64,000 nt of DNA, taken from Flavobacterium limnophilum. GTDB lineage: Bacteria; Bacteroidota; Bacteroidia; Flavobacteriales; Flavobacteriaceae. Position 1 is the stretch's first letter, and each line of letters opens with the position of its first letter. Location of the stretch: the NCBI RefSeq assembly GCF_027111315.2, contig NZ_CP114289.2, forward strand, positions 1,550,001-1,614,000, read 5' to 3'. Below the pieces are notes generated by a model that was given only the letters and a program-made list of their open reading frames with translations, was not told where the DNA came from and made no database searches. Shown here piece by piece: positions 53,530 through 62,135 of this stretch. The position numbers were made by a program, and so were the translations under genes.

Positions 53530-55695
53530 ATGATATCCATTACAGAAAAAACACTTCAAGACCTACAATTCCCGACCGTTCTCGAAACTATTTCAGATAT
53601 TTGCAACACCGATATCGGCAAGCAAAAAGCGCTGGAAATAACCCCTTTCCGGGACAAGGAAACTTTGATGAATGCCTTGATGCAAACCTCGGAATATGTG
53701 TCGTCTTTCCAAAACAACAACGCCATTCCCAACCACGGTTTTGATGCCATCACGTATGAAATCAAATTCTTGGCAATTGAAGACAGTTTTCTCGAAGTGG
53801 GAGGTTTTAGAAAAATTGCCACCATTTCGGATACCACGAATTTCTTGTTGAATTTCTTGAAAAAATTCGACGATTATTATCCTTACTTGAACAGAAAGGC
53901 TTCCGAAATCCAAATCACCAAGGAAATCAGCAGTTTGATTGATGTGGTAGTGGATAAATATGGAGAGATTAGAGACAATGCTTCTCCCCAATTATCCGAA
54001 ATTCGCAAAAGCATGAATCTCGTTCGCGGCAAGGTGAACCAGAGTTTTGGCGTGGCTTTGACCCAATACAATTCGCTTGGCTATTTAGACGATATTAAAG
54101 AAAGTTTTGTACAAAATCGCAGGGTTTTGGCGGTTTTGGCCATGTATCGCCGTAAAGTGAAAGGAACCATTTTGGGCAGTTCCAAAACAGGAAGTATCGC
54201 TTATATCGAACCCGAATTGACCTTGAAATATTCCCGAGAATTAAGCAATTTGGAATACGAGGAGAAGGAAGAAATCACCCGAATCCTGAAACAATTGTCC
54301 AACCAGATTCGTCCATTTTTGCCTTTGCTTATTCAATACCAGGATTTCTTGAGCGACATTGACGTGGTGGCTGCCAAGGCAAAATATGCCAACAAAATCA
54401 ACGGAATTTTGCCGACGATTACCGAAGAAAGAAGATTGTTTTTCAGGGACGCCTTCCATCCTATTTTGTATTTGAACAACAAGCAGAAAAACGAAATCAC
54501 GCATCCGCAAACTTTTGAATTAAACCAAGAAAAACGAATCATCGTGATTTCTGGCCCTAATGCCGGAGGAAAAACCATATCGCTAAAAACCGTTGGACTG
54601 CTCCAATTAATGCTGCAATCCGGAATGCTAATTCCTGTTCACGAACGCAGTGAAACCTTTTTGTTCGACAGAATCCTGACAGATATTGGCGACAACCAAT
54701 CCATTGAAAACCATTTGAGTACCTACAGTTACCGCTTGAAGAACATGAACTACTTCTTGAAGAAATGCAACAAGAAAACTATGTTCCTGATAGATGAATT
54801 TGGTACCGGTTCCGACCCGGAATTGGGAGGTGCCTTGGCAGAGATTTTCCTGGAAGAATTCTACCATCGCGAAGCTTTTGGAATCATAACCACCCATTAT
54901 TCGAACCTTAAAATTCTGGCCAACGAGTTGCCTTTTGCCATAAACGCCAATATGTTGTTCGACGAAAAGACTTTGGAACCCATGTACAAATTGGTTTTGG
55001 GTCAAGCCGGAAGTTCCTTCACGTTTGAAGTAGCCTTAAAAAACGGAATCCCTTATGGTTTAATTAATCGTGCCAAGAAAAAAATTGAAGTTGGAAAAGT
55101 GCGTTTTGACAAAACTATTGCGACTCTTCAAAAAGAGCGTTCGAAACTGGAAAAAACTTCCATCAATTTGAAAGAAGAAGAAACCAGAGCGCGGGAAGAA
55201 AGCAAAAAAATGGAAACTATCAATGTCAAAATCAAGCAAAAACTGGAAAGCTACCAGGAATTGTACGACAGCAACCAAAAAACAATCTACATTGGACAAA
55301 AAATAGAAGACATTGCCGAGAAATATTTCAACAACAAGAACAAGAAAGACCTGATTGGCGAATTCTTGAAATTGGTTGAAATCGAAAACTCCAAACGCAA
55401 GAAAGCCACGCCTAAAGAGGCTAAAGCCATTATCGAAAAGAAAAAAGAAGTCATCAAGGAAATCGAGGTCAAAGTAGAGGAAATCAGGATTGAAAAGAAA
55501 GAAAAGAAACTGAAACCCGTCATCGAAAAACCAAAACCTATTTTAAAAGTGGGTGACCGAGTGCGAATGCAAGACGGAAAAGCTGTGGGAAGTATTGATT
55601 CTATCGAAAAAAACAAGGCCACGGTCAATTACGGAATGTTTACCTCGAAAGTGAGTTTGGATGAACTGGAATTGGTGGAAGCGGTCAAAAAGTAA
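53530..55695 (+). CDS. MutS2-family ATPase, without Smr domain
   Basis: 721 residues. MutS2 core: N-terminal dimer and helical region (1-310), ATPase with Walker A GPNAGGKTISLKTVGL (~343) and LIDEFGTGSDPELGGALA, then a long charged coiled coil (~510-660) and a KOW-like C-terminus VGDRVRMQDGKAVGSIDSIEKNKATVNYG. The C-terminal Smr nuclease domain present in Bacillus and Thermus MutS2 is absent. MutS2 acts on recombination intermediates or on collided ribosomes rather than on mismatches. A TATTTTTG -7-like box is at 53498-53505. Confidence 0.92.
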   Translation: MISITEKTLQDLQFPTVLETISDICNTDIGKQKALEITPFRDKETLMNALMQTSEYVSSFQNNNAIPNHGFDAITYEIKFLAIEDSFLEVGGFRKIATISDTTNFLLNFLKKFDDYYPYLNRKASEIQITKEISSLIDVVVDKYGEIRDNASPQLSEIRKSMNLVRGKVNQSFGVALTQYNSLGYLDDIKESFVQNRRVLAVLAMYRRKVKGTILGSSKTGSIAYIEPELTLKYSRELSNLEYEEKEEITRILKQLSNQIRPFLPLLIQYQDFLSDIDVVAAKAKYANKINGILPTITEERRLFFRDAFHPILYLNNKQKNEITHPQTFELNQEKRIIVISGPNAGGKTISLKTVGLLQLMLQSGMLIPVHERSETFLFDRILTDIGDNQSIENHLSTYSYRLKNMNYFLKKCNKKTMFLIDEFGTGSDPELGGALAEIFLEEFYHREAFGIITTHYSNLKILANELPFAINANMLFDEKTLEPMYKLVLGQAGSSFTFEVALKNGIPYGLINRAKKKIEVGKVRFDKTIATLQKERSKLEKTSINLKEEETRAREESKKMETINVKIKQKLESYQELYDSNQKTIYIGQKIEDIAEKYFNNKNKKDLIGEFLKLVEIENSKRKKATPKEAKAIIEKKKEVIKEIEVKVEEIRIEKKEKKLKPVIEKPKPILKVGDRVRMQDGKAVGSIDSIEKNKATVNYGMFTSKVSLDELELVEAVKK

Positions 55696-55791
55696 TCAGC
55701 ATTCAGTCGCAGTTGTCAGTTCGACCGGAGTCGAGAACTTTTGCAACACCTTGACTGCGTTCTAAATGACATAAAAATCAATTAACCTTAA

Positions 55792-55820
55792 CTTTGTCAA
55801 AGTTCAAAACTTTGACAAAG
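55792..55820. repeat. Short palindrome ACTTTGTCAAAGTT
   Basis: CTTTGTCAAAGTT / AACTTTGACAAAG with a CAA spacer, between mutS2 and the DCC gene. Same style as the palindrome at 9781. An interspersed Flavobacteriia repeat. Confidence 0.6.
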
Positions 55821-55840
55821 ATTCACTACAAAACCTAATT

Positions 55841-56254
55841 ATGCTCAACCTCCCTCCCAACAAAAAAATAATCCTCTTTGACGGCGTTTGCAATTTATGC
55901 GACTCAGCGGTGCAATTCGTGATTCAACACGACAAGAAAGACGTGTTTCGATTCGTGGCCTTGCAATCGGACTTGGGACAAGAAATTTTGAATCATATTG
56001 GAATAAATCCAAAGAATATCGACAGCATCATTTTGTACGAACCTGGAATTGCCTATTATTACAAATCGGAAGCGGCATTGCAAATTGCCAAAAATTTGGG
56101 CGGATTCTGGCATTTCGGAACTGTTTTCAGGATTATTCCAACCAGTATCAGCAACCAAGTTTACGATTACGTTGCCAAGAATAGGTACAAGTGGTATGGC
56201 AAAAAAGAAAGCTGCCTGATACCAACTCCCGAACTAAAATCAAAATTTTTGTAA
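55841..56254 (+). CDS. DCC-family (DUF393) thiol-disulfide oxidoreductase-like protein
   Basis: 137 residues. IILFDGVCNLCDSAVQFVIQHDKKDVFRFVALQSDLGQEIL is the DCC signature with the Cys-X2-Cys pair (residues ~17 and 20); the C-terminal YDYVAKNRYKWYGKKESCLIP is also family-typical. The domain is thioredoxin-like; physiological partners are unknown. Starts ATG 55841. Downstream (56255-56430) nothing recognisable is seen until the ettA duplication. Confidence 0.88.
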   Translation: MLNLPPNKKIILFDGVCNLCDSAVQFVIQHDKKDVFRFVALQSDLGQEILNHIGINPKNIDSIILYEPGIAYYYKSEAALQIAKNLGGFWHFGTVFRIIPTSISNQVYDYVAKNRYKWYGKKESCLIPTPELKSKFL

Positions 56255-56433
56255 AAAAATGCACCAATATGATATTTATCATATCCCAAACTCTATAGTA
56301 GTAGTACATTTGACTAATCTTAATAATCACAGGATATTTGTCAACTATAATACTGTTAAAGCGTTTCATTTTTAGTAATAGTTGTTTTTGGTTTAGTAAT
56401 AATTGGTTTAATTGAAGTCGTTGTTATACTGAC

Positions 56434-56620
56434 AAATCCAAAAAATAAGATTACAAAAAAGAGAGGATATCTACTTGGATATCCTCTCTTTGTATTTATT
56501 GGAAACAGAAAGTTGATTATTATCGAATCAACTTTCTGTATTTCAAACGTTTTGGAGTCAAATCGCCACCCAAACGTTTCTTTTTGTTTTCTTCGTATTC
56601 TGAGAAGCTACCTTCGAAAT
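56434..56620. repeat. Tandem duplication unit 1: ettA 3' end plus terminator
   Basis: A 187-bp direct repeat of 56621-56808 or so. It contains the ettA terminator hairpin (GAGGATATC / GATATCCTC, 56463-56486) and, on the minus strand, a remnant of the last ~33 codons of ettA ending with the same stop. Differences are few: an A-tract length change and some substitutions. The remnant has no start or context for expression. Confidence 0.9.
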
Positions 56621-56652
56621 AAATCCAAAAAATAAGATTACAAAAAAAAAAA

Positions 56653-56676
56653 GAGGATATCTACTTGGATATCCTC
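56653..56676 (-). terminator. Terminator hairpin of ettA
   Basis: GAGGATATC-TACTTG-GATATCCTC with an adjacent A tract on the plus strand, i.e. a T run when read from ettA. It is present a second time at 56463-56486 owing to the tandem duplication. Confidence 0.82.
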
Positions 56677-56709
56677 TCTTTGTATTTATTGGAAACAGAA
56701 AGTTGATTA

Positions 56710-58401
56710 TTATCGAATCAATTTTCTGTATTTCAAACGTTTTGGAGTCAAATCGCCACCCAAACGTTTCTTCTTGTTTTCTTCGTATTCTGAGAAGCCA
56801 CCTTCGAAATAATACACTTCGGAATTACCTTCGAAAGCCAAAATGTGTGTACAAATTCTGTCCAAGAACCATCTGTCGTGCGAGATTACCACGGCACAAC
56901 CGGCAAAATTCTCCAAACCTTCTTCCAATGCACGAAGCGTGTTCACGTCCAAATCATTCGTTGGCTCATCTAATAAAAGTACGTTTCCTTCTTCTTTCAA
57001 GGTCATCGCCAAGTGCAGACGGTTACGTTCTCCACCGGAAAGCATCGATACTTTCTTGTTTTGTTCTCCACCACCAAAGTTGAAACGAGACAAATAAGCT
57101 CTTGAATTCACTTGTTTTCCGCCCATCATGATTAATTCCTGACCATCGGCAAAGTTTTCCCAAATGGATTTGTCGGGATTGATGTTCGAATGCGCTTGAT
57201 CTACATAAGCGATTTTAACGGTATCACCAATCAAAAACTCTCCTGCATCCGGTTTTTCTTCACCCATGATCATTTTGAAAATAGTAGATTTACCGGCACC
57301 GTTTGGTCCAATAATTCCAACAATTCCTGCTTGTGGCAATTTAAAATTCAAGTTGTCGTACAACAATTTATCCCCAAAAGCTTTGGCCACATTTTTGGCC
57401 TCGATAACATTGGTTCCCAAACGGGGACCATTTGGAATGTAGATTTCCAAGTTTTCGTCCAATTGCTTTTGGTCTTCATTCAATAATTTGTCGTAATTCT
57501 GCAAACGTGCTTTTTGTTTGGTTTGACGGCCTTTGGCTCCTTGACGAACCCAGTCCAACTCACGCTCCAAGGTTTTTCTGCGTTTAGATGCCACTTTCTC
57601 TTCTTGTGCCATTCTTGTTGATTTTTGATCCAACCAAGAAGAATAATTTCCTTTCCAAGGAATACCTTCTCCTCTATCTAATTCCAAAATCCAACCGGCA
57701 ACGTTATCCAAGAAATACCTGTCGTGCGTTACCGCAATTACGGTTCCTTTATATTGCGCTAAATGTTGCTCTAACCAAAGTACCGACTCGGCATCCAAGT
57801 GGTTGGTAGGCTCATCCAAAAGCAAAACATCGGGTTGTTGCAACAACAAACGACATAAAGCCACACGACGACGCTCACCACCCGAAAGGTTTTTGATTGG
57901 TGTATCTCCTTCTGGCGTGCGCAAAGCATCCATGGCAATTTCTAGTTTCGTGTCTATTTCCCAAGCACCCAGCGCATCAATTTTGTCCTGCAAGGCGGCT
58001 TGGCGATCCATCAACTTGTCCATTTTGTCTGGATCGGAATAGTTTTCTTCAAGACCAAACAAATCATTGATATCATTGTATTCTTGAAGAACGGCCATCG
58101 TTTCGGCAACCCCTTCACGAACAATTTCGATTACGGTTTTGGAATCGTCTAATTGCGGATCTTGCTCTAAATAACCCACAGTATAACCCGGTTGAAAAAC
58201 CACATCGCCTTGATAATTTTTGTCAACTCCTGCAATAATTTTCAAAAGGGAAGATTTTCCAGAACCATTGAGTCCCAAAATTCCAATTTTAGCTCCGTAA
58301 AAGAAACTCAAATAAATATTTTTAAGAACAGGTTTATCTGCTCCTGGATAGGTTTTACTCAATTTTTGCATTGAGAAAATTACTTTTTTATCGTCGGCCA
58401 T
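56710..58401 (-). CDS. ettA: Energy-dependent translational throttle protein EttA (ABC-F)
   Basis: 563 residues. Two ABC domains with Walker A GLNGSGKSSLLKI and GPNGAGKSTIFKM, signatures LSGGERRRVALC and LSGGERNRLHLAM, and Walker B LLLDEPTNHLD and LLLDEPTNDLD. The linker between them (~250-300, WLDQKSTRMAQEEKVASKRRKTLERELDWVRQ) is the P-site tRNA interaction motif of ABC-F proteins. EttA binds the ribosomal E site and gates entry into elongation according to ATP/ADP. Length and linker fit EttA better than other ABC-F subfamilies. Its 3' end is duplicated downstream. Confidence 0.95.
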   Translation of the reverse strand: MADDKKVIFSMQKLSKTYPGADKPVLKNIYLSFFYGAKIGILGLNGSGKSSLLKIIAGVDKNYQGDVVFQPGYTVGYLEQDPQLDDSKTVIEIVREGVAETMAVLQEYNDINDLFGLEENYSDPDKMDKLMDRQAALQDKIDALGAWEIDTKLEIAMDALRTPEGDTPIKNLSGGERRRVALCRLLLQQPDVLLLDEPTNHLDAESVLWLEQHLAQYKGTVIAVTHDRYFLDNVAGWILELDRGEGIPWKGNYSSWLDQKSTRMAQEEKVASKRRKTLERELDWVRQGAKGRQTKQKARLQNYDKLLNEDQKQLDENLEIYIPNGPRLGTNVIEAKNVAKAFGDKLLYDNLNFKLPQAGIVGIIGPNGAGKSTIFKMIMGEEKPDAGEFLIGDTVKIAYVDQAHSNINPDKSIWENFADGQELIMMGGKQVNSRAYLSRFNFGGGEQNKKVSMLSGGERNRLHLAMTLKEEGNVLLLDEPTNDLDVNTLRALEEGLENFAGCAVVISHDRWFLDRICTHILAFEGNSEVYYFEGGFSEYEENKKKRLGGDLTPKRLKYRKLIR

Positions 58402-58703
58402 TTTAGTATTGTTTTATTTTTTTAATAATTTTTGAGGTCTGTTTATTTTAAAGTATCTAAAATCTAAACATTCAATTATTTTTTATCGTGCAAATATATT
58501 ACAATATAATAACAAAAAAAGTTTTAAATACTAAAGAATAAAAGAATCAGTTTTCAAAATTTGATCCAAAATACTGTCATTATATATCAAATTCAAAACG
58601 TGTGAATAATACAACTATTCACTATAATTAAACAACATTAAAAAGGAAAATGACGACCACCTTTGTTGAATGAAAATTATTTCATAAATAAAATAAAAAA
58701 AAA

Positions 58704-60311
58704 ATGAAAACAAGACTACTTAGTACAATAATGGTGTTTTCGCTATTATTTATGCAAAATTTAAGTTTTAGTCAGGCTCCAACACTAGGAACATCAGCCA
58801 ATTTCGTGTTATTTTCTTCCGTTGGAGCAGTAACAAATACAGGAATTACTCACCTCACAGGAAACGTTGGAACGAATAGTGGCTCAAGCACTGGTTTTGG
58901 CAATGTGGATGGTGTAATGCACGACGGAGACGGAACAAGTGCTCAAGCTGGTGCTGATTTATTAATTGCTTACAATCAATTAAACAGTGCCATTCCAAAT
59001 TATTTTCCTGCCCCTTTATTGGGTAATGGACAAATTCTTCCTCCTGGCATATATTCAATTCCAAGCGTGGCGACATTAAATCTGGACTTAACATTAGATG
59101 CACAAGGAAATCCAAATGCTGTTTTTATATTTCAAGTTAATGGTGCTTTTGCAACGAATGCCAATTCTGAAATAAAATTAGTGAACGGAGCTCAAGCTTG
59201 TAACGTGTTTTGGAAAATAGAAGGATTGGTAAGTATGGCAACTGGAACTATTATGAAAGGAACCGTTATTGCCAATAATGCAGCAATAGTAATGAATACA
59301 GGAGTTTCACTAGAAGGTAGAGCACTTTCGACTACTGGGGCAATAAATGTTGATGGTATTTCATCCTATACTCCTATTGGATGTGGAAGTCTAGTACTTA
59401 ATGGACCTGTAGCTCCTGATTTAAAATCAACAGAATGTTATGCCATCTTTTCTTCAAACGGTGCTGTTTCGAACGCAGGAATAACAACTGTTAAAGGTGA
59501 TGTTGGTACAAATGTAGGTTTAACAACTGGTTTTGATGCACTAAGTGTGACTGGAGCAATACACCCTATTCCTGATACCTCTACCGCACAAGCAGCAGCC
59601 GATTTGATTGAGGTTTATAATTATTTAAATGTCCTACCATTTGACATTGAATTATTGTATCCAGCACAATTTGGAAATGATCTTGTCCTTACGCCTCACT
59701 CCTATTTATTGAATGCAGCAACTGTCCTTACTAATACACTTTACTTGAATGCACAAGGAAATGCTAATGCTGTTTTTGTTATTAAAATTAATGGTGCTCT
59801 TTCAACAAGTACATACGCTAAAGTGATTTTGATTAACGGAGCTCAAGCCAAAAACGTCTATTGGAAAATAGATGGTGCTGTATTAATTAGCGACTATTCT
59901 GAATTGAAAGGAACAATTGTAGCCAACAATGGTGCAGTTAACTTTACAACAGGAGTAGCACTTGAAGGTAGAGTATTTACTACAACAGGAGCATTAAGTA
60001 CAGCTGCAGTAGCTGTCGTTATGACTGCTGGTTGCGCAACAATGGGTGTCCACTCATTAAATGAGTCTCCGAAAATATCAGTTTATCCTAATCCTTTTCA
60101 TTCGACTCTTACTGTTGTCATTGACGATACTTTTGAAATAAGCAATACTCAAATTATAATGTATGATGCTTTTGGTAAAGAAGTAAAAAAAGCAGCAGTT
60201 ACTGAAAAAACTACCACTTTAGAAACAAGTAGTCTAAATTCAGGTTTTTATTTCTACAAAGTAATCAGCAAAGGTAAAACCATTCAAACTGGAAAATTAT
60301 TAGCCAAATAA
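58704..60311 (+). CDS. Secreted protein with two ice-binding-like (DUF3494) domains and T9SS sorting domain
   Basis: 535 residues. Signal peptide 1-24 (MKTRLLSTIMVFSLLFMQNL). Two tandem domains, about 30-228 and 245-445, each start with FSSxGAVxNxGIT, continue with VGTNxGxxTGF and include LDAQGNxNAVFxxxxxGA and KGTxIANNxAxxxxTGVxLEGR, the pattern of DUF3494 ice-binding proteins. A type IX secretion C-terminal domain follows (ISVYPNPFHSTLTVVI ... GFYFYKVISKGKTIQTGKLL). It is probably exported to the cell surface or medium and may bind ice. Adhesin use of the same fold is possible. The 302-base region upstream contains no gene. Confidence 0.9.
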   Translation: MKTRLLSTIMVFSLLFMQNLSFSQAPTLGTSANFVLFSSVGAVTNTGITHLTGNVGTNSGSSTGFGNVDGVMHDGDGTSAQAGADLLIAYNQLNSAIPNYFPAPLLGNGQILPPGIYSIPSVATLNLDLTLDAQGNPNAVFIFQVNGAFATNANSEIKLVNGAQACNVFWKIEGLVSMATGTIMKGTVIANNAAIVMNTGVSLEGRALSTTGAINVDGISSYTPIGCGSLVLNGPVAPDLKSTECYAIFSSNGAVSNAGITTVKGDVGTNVGLTTGFDALSVTGAIHPIPDTSTAQAAADLIEVYNYLNVLPFDIELLYPAQFGNDLVLTPHSYLLNAATVLTNTLYLNAQGNANAVFVIKINGALSTSTYAKVILINGAQAKNVYWKIDGAVLISDYSELKGTIVANNGAVNFTTGVALEGRVFTTTGALSTAAVAVVMTAGCATMGVHSLNESPKISVYPNPFHSTLTVVIDDTFEISNTQIIMYDAFGKEVKKAAVTEKTTTLETSSLNSGFYFYKVISKGKTIQTGKLLAK

Positions 60312-60327
60312 CAACTAACTTTTTGGT

Positions 60328-60365
60328 ATAAAAAAAAGGCTGTCTAATTTTAGACAGCCTTTTTT
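60328..60365 (+). terminator. Intrinsic terminator after the ice-binding-like gene
   Basis: AAAAAAGGCTGTCTAA / TTAGACAGCCTTTTTT with a TTT loop and T tract; A tract on the left makes it bidirectional, serving the small gene on the other strand too. Confidence 0.9.
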
Positions 60366-60385
60366 TTATATACTTCTTGCAATTA

Positions 60386-60568
60386 TTAAACTCTGCCTTT
60401 CAAGGCGCTAAAAACCCACGCATTCGCCAAAAATCCCACACCAACAGCAGCAAATCCCCATCCGGCTACCTCATAATATCTAAAAGCTCCTAGCCCAATC
60501 AATAGCAATCCCATTAGTATCATTATCAACGTGGCCCATCCTAAAATGGTGTTTTTATTCATTCCCAT
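60386..60568 (-). CDS. CAL67264-type small membrane protein
   Basis: 60 residues with two membrane segments (about 8-27 and 33-53). NKNTILGWATLIMILMGLLLIGLGAFRYYEVAGWGFAAVGVGFLANAWVF-A-LKGRV corresponds to the small CAL67264-family membrane proteins of Flavobacteriia, recognised from memory. The function is unknown. Start MGMNKN; the second Met, two codons on, is equally possible. Convergent with the ice-binding gene. Confidence 0.78.
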   Translation of the reverse strand: MGMNKNTILGWATLIMILMGLLLIGLGAFRYYEVAGWGFAAVGVGFLANAWVFSALKGRV

Positions 60569-60620
60569 AATTGTAGTGTTATTTTTTTTTCGAACTGCAA
60601 ATATCGCAATTTTTTTTTCG

Positions 60621-61625
60621 CTAATTAAAAATTTTAAAAAGCATTTCTCTCAGCAAATCTGATTGAGGCAAGGCATTCGCACCAACTCCTTTGCTTTTCA
60701 CGTCAACATCCCTCAAAGAAGTAACAATCTGGCTTACTTTTCGCATGGGATAATTTTTGAGTGCAATGTCATAATCCTTCAAGAAAAAAGGATTTACGCC
60801 CAATACTTTGGCCACATTGTTGGGATTTTTGTCTTTCAATCCATGGTATTTCAACAATTGGACAAAAAAACTAAAAACCAGACTCGTGGTCATCACTATA
60901 GGATTGTCTTTCGGATTTTGGGCAAAATTATCGGCAATGGTGTAAGCTCTCAATTGGTTTCGGTCTCCAATGGCTTTTCGCAATTCAAATACATTAAAGT
61001 CTTTGCTGAAACCGATGTTTTCCTCAATATGATGTGGCGTTATCGTGCTGCCTTTCGGCAAAATGATTTGCAGTTTTTCCAATTCGTTGTTGATTTTACT
61101 CAAATCCGTTCCCAAGAATTCGACCAACATCGCATTGGCTTTGGGTTCGATGGAATATTTTTTGCCCGCCAAAACCCGTTTGATCCAATCGCCAACCTGA
61201 TTTTCATACAGTTTCTTGCTTTCGTAAACGATGCCGTTTTTGGCCAACAGTTTGGTCACTTTTTTTCGTTTATCCAAGGTTTTGTATTTGTAACAAAAAA
61301 CCAAAACGGTTGATGGCATTGGGTTTTCGGCATAACTTTCGATTTTGTCGATGGTACGTGACAAATCTTGGGCTTCCTTTACAATAACCACTTGACGTTC
61401 CGCCATCATCGGGTAGCGTTTGGCGGTCGAAACAATGTCTTCTATCGTTACGTCTCTCCCGTACAAAACCGTTTGATTGAAACCTTTCTCGTCTTCCGAC
61501 AACACTTTGTCTTCAATATAATCGGATAATTTGTCAATATAATACGATTCCTCCCCCATCAAAAAATAAATGGGCTTGATGTTGCCCGCCTTGATGTCAT
61601 TGACTATTTTTAAAACTTCGTCCAT
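60621..61625 (-). CDS. holA: DNA polymerase III delta subunit
   Basis: 334 residues. IVNDIKAGNIKPIYFLMGEESYYIDKLSDYIEDKVL is the N-terminal HolA signature; FVLVFCYKYKTLDKRKKVTKLL, ANAMLVEFLGTDLSKINNELEKLQIIL and the C-terminal helical ANALPQSDLLREMLFKIF are also typical. Delta opens the beta sliding clamp within the clamp loader. It is divergent from the HsdR-N-like gene with only 48 bases between starts. Confidence 0.95.
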   Translation of the reverse strand: MDEVLKIVNDIKAGNIKPIYFLMGEESYYIDKLSDYIEDKVLSEDEKGFNQTVLYGRDVTIEDIVSTAKRYPMMAERQVVIVKEAQDLSRTIDKIESYAENPMPSTVLVFCYKYKTLDKRKKVTKLLAKNGIVYESKKLYENQVGDWIKRVLAGKKYSIEPKANAMLVEFLGTDLSKINNELEKLQIILPKGSTITPHHIEENIGFSKDFNVFELRKAIGDRNQLRAYTIADNFAQNPKDNPIVMTTSLVFSFFVQLLKYHGLKDKNPNNVAKVLGVNPFFLKDYDIALKNYPMRKVSQIVTSLRDVDVKSKGVGANALPQSDLLREMLFKIFN

Positions 61626-61673
61626 TTTGTCTATTCTCTTTTATCTATTATCCAAAAGTCTTACTTTTGTTTT

Positions 61674-62135
61674 ATGCAGCAACTCAATTTTCCTTCGTAT
61701 TCTTTTCGTTTCAAAAATAGCGAAAATAAAGTGTCTATTTTCGACGAAATCAGGAAAAAATTCATCATTCTCACTCCCGAAGAATGGGTTCGCCAGCACG
61801 TTGTCCGGTTTTTGTTGGAAGAAAAAAAATACCCCAAATCATTAATTAACGTCGAAAAAGTTTTGAACGTCAACGGATTGCGAAAAAGATACGATATCGT
61901 GGTTTTCAATCCCGATGGTTCCATTTTTGTTTTGGTGGAATGCAAAGCGCCCGAAATCAAAACCGCACAAGCCACTTTTGACCAAATCGCCCGTTACAAC
62001 ATGACCCTGAAAGCCCAATATTTGATGGTGACCAATGGTTTGAATCATTACTTTTGCCAAATGGATTTTGAGAACGAGAAATATGAGTTTTTGAGGGAAT
62101 TGCCAGATTATGAATTGAAAAATACAAAGAATTAA
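61674..62135 (+). CDS. HsdR N-terminal-like (PD-(D/E)XK) domain protein
   Basis: 153 residues. LTPEEWVRQHVVRFLLEEKKYPKSLINVEKVLNVNGLRKRYDIVVFNPDGSIFVLVECKAPEIKTAQATFDQIARYN holds the PD-(D/E)XK-type core: Asp in RYDIVVF and Glu/Lys in VECKAP. It is the single-domain form related to type I restriction HsdR N-termini, conserved next to holA in Flavobacteriia. No methylase or specificity subunit is nearby, so a restriction system is not implied. It abuts the glycosyltransferase gene (starts at 62136). Confidence 0.88.
   Translation: MQQLNFPSYSFRFKNSENKVSIFDEIRKKFIILTPEEWVRQHVVRFLLEEKKYPKSLINVEKVLNVNGLRKRYDIVVFNPDGSIFVLVECKAPEIKTAQATFDQIARYNMTLKAQYLMVTNGLNHYFCQMDFENEKYEFLRELPDYELKNTKN

Noticed and set aside
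61674..62135. Type I restriction system
   Set aside because: Only a stand-alone HsdR-N-like domain is present; no hsdM, hsdS or helicase part nearby.
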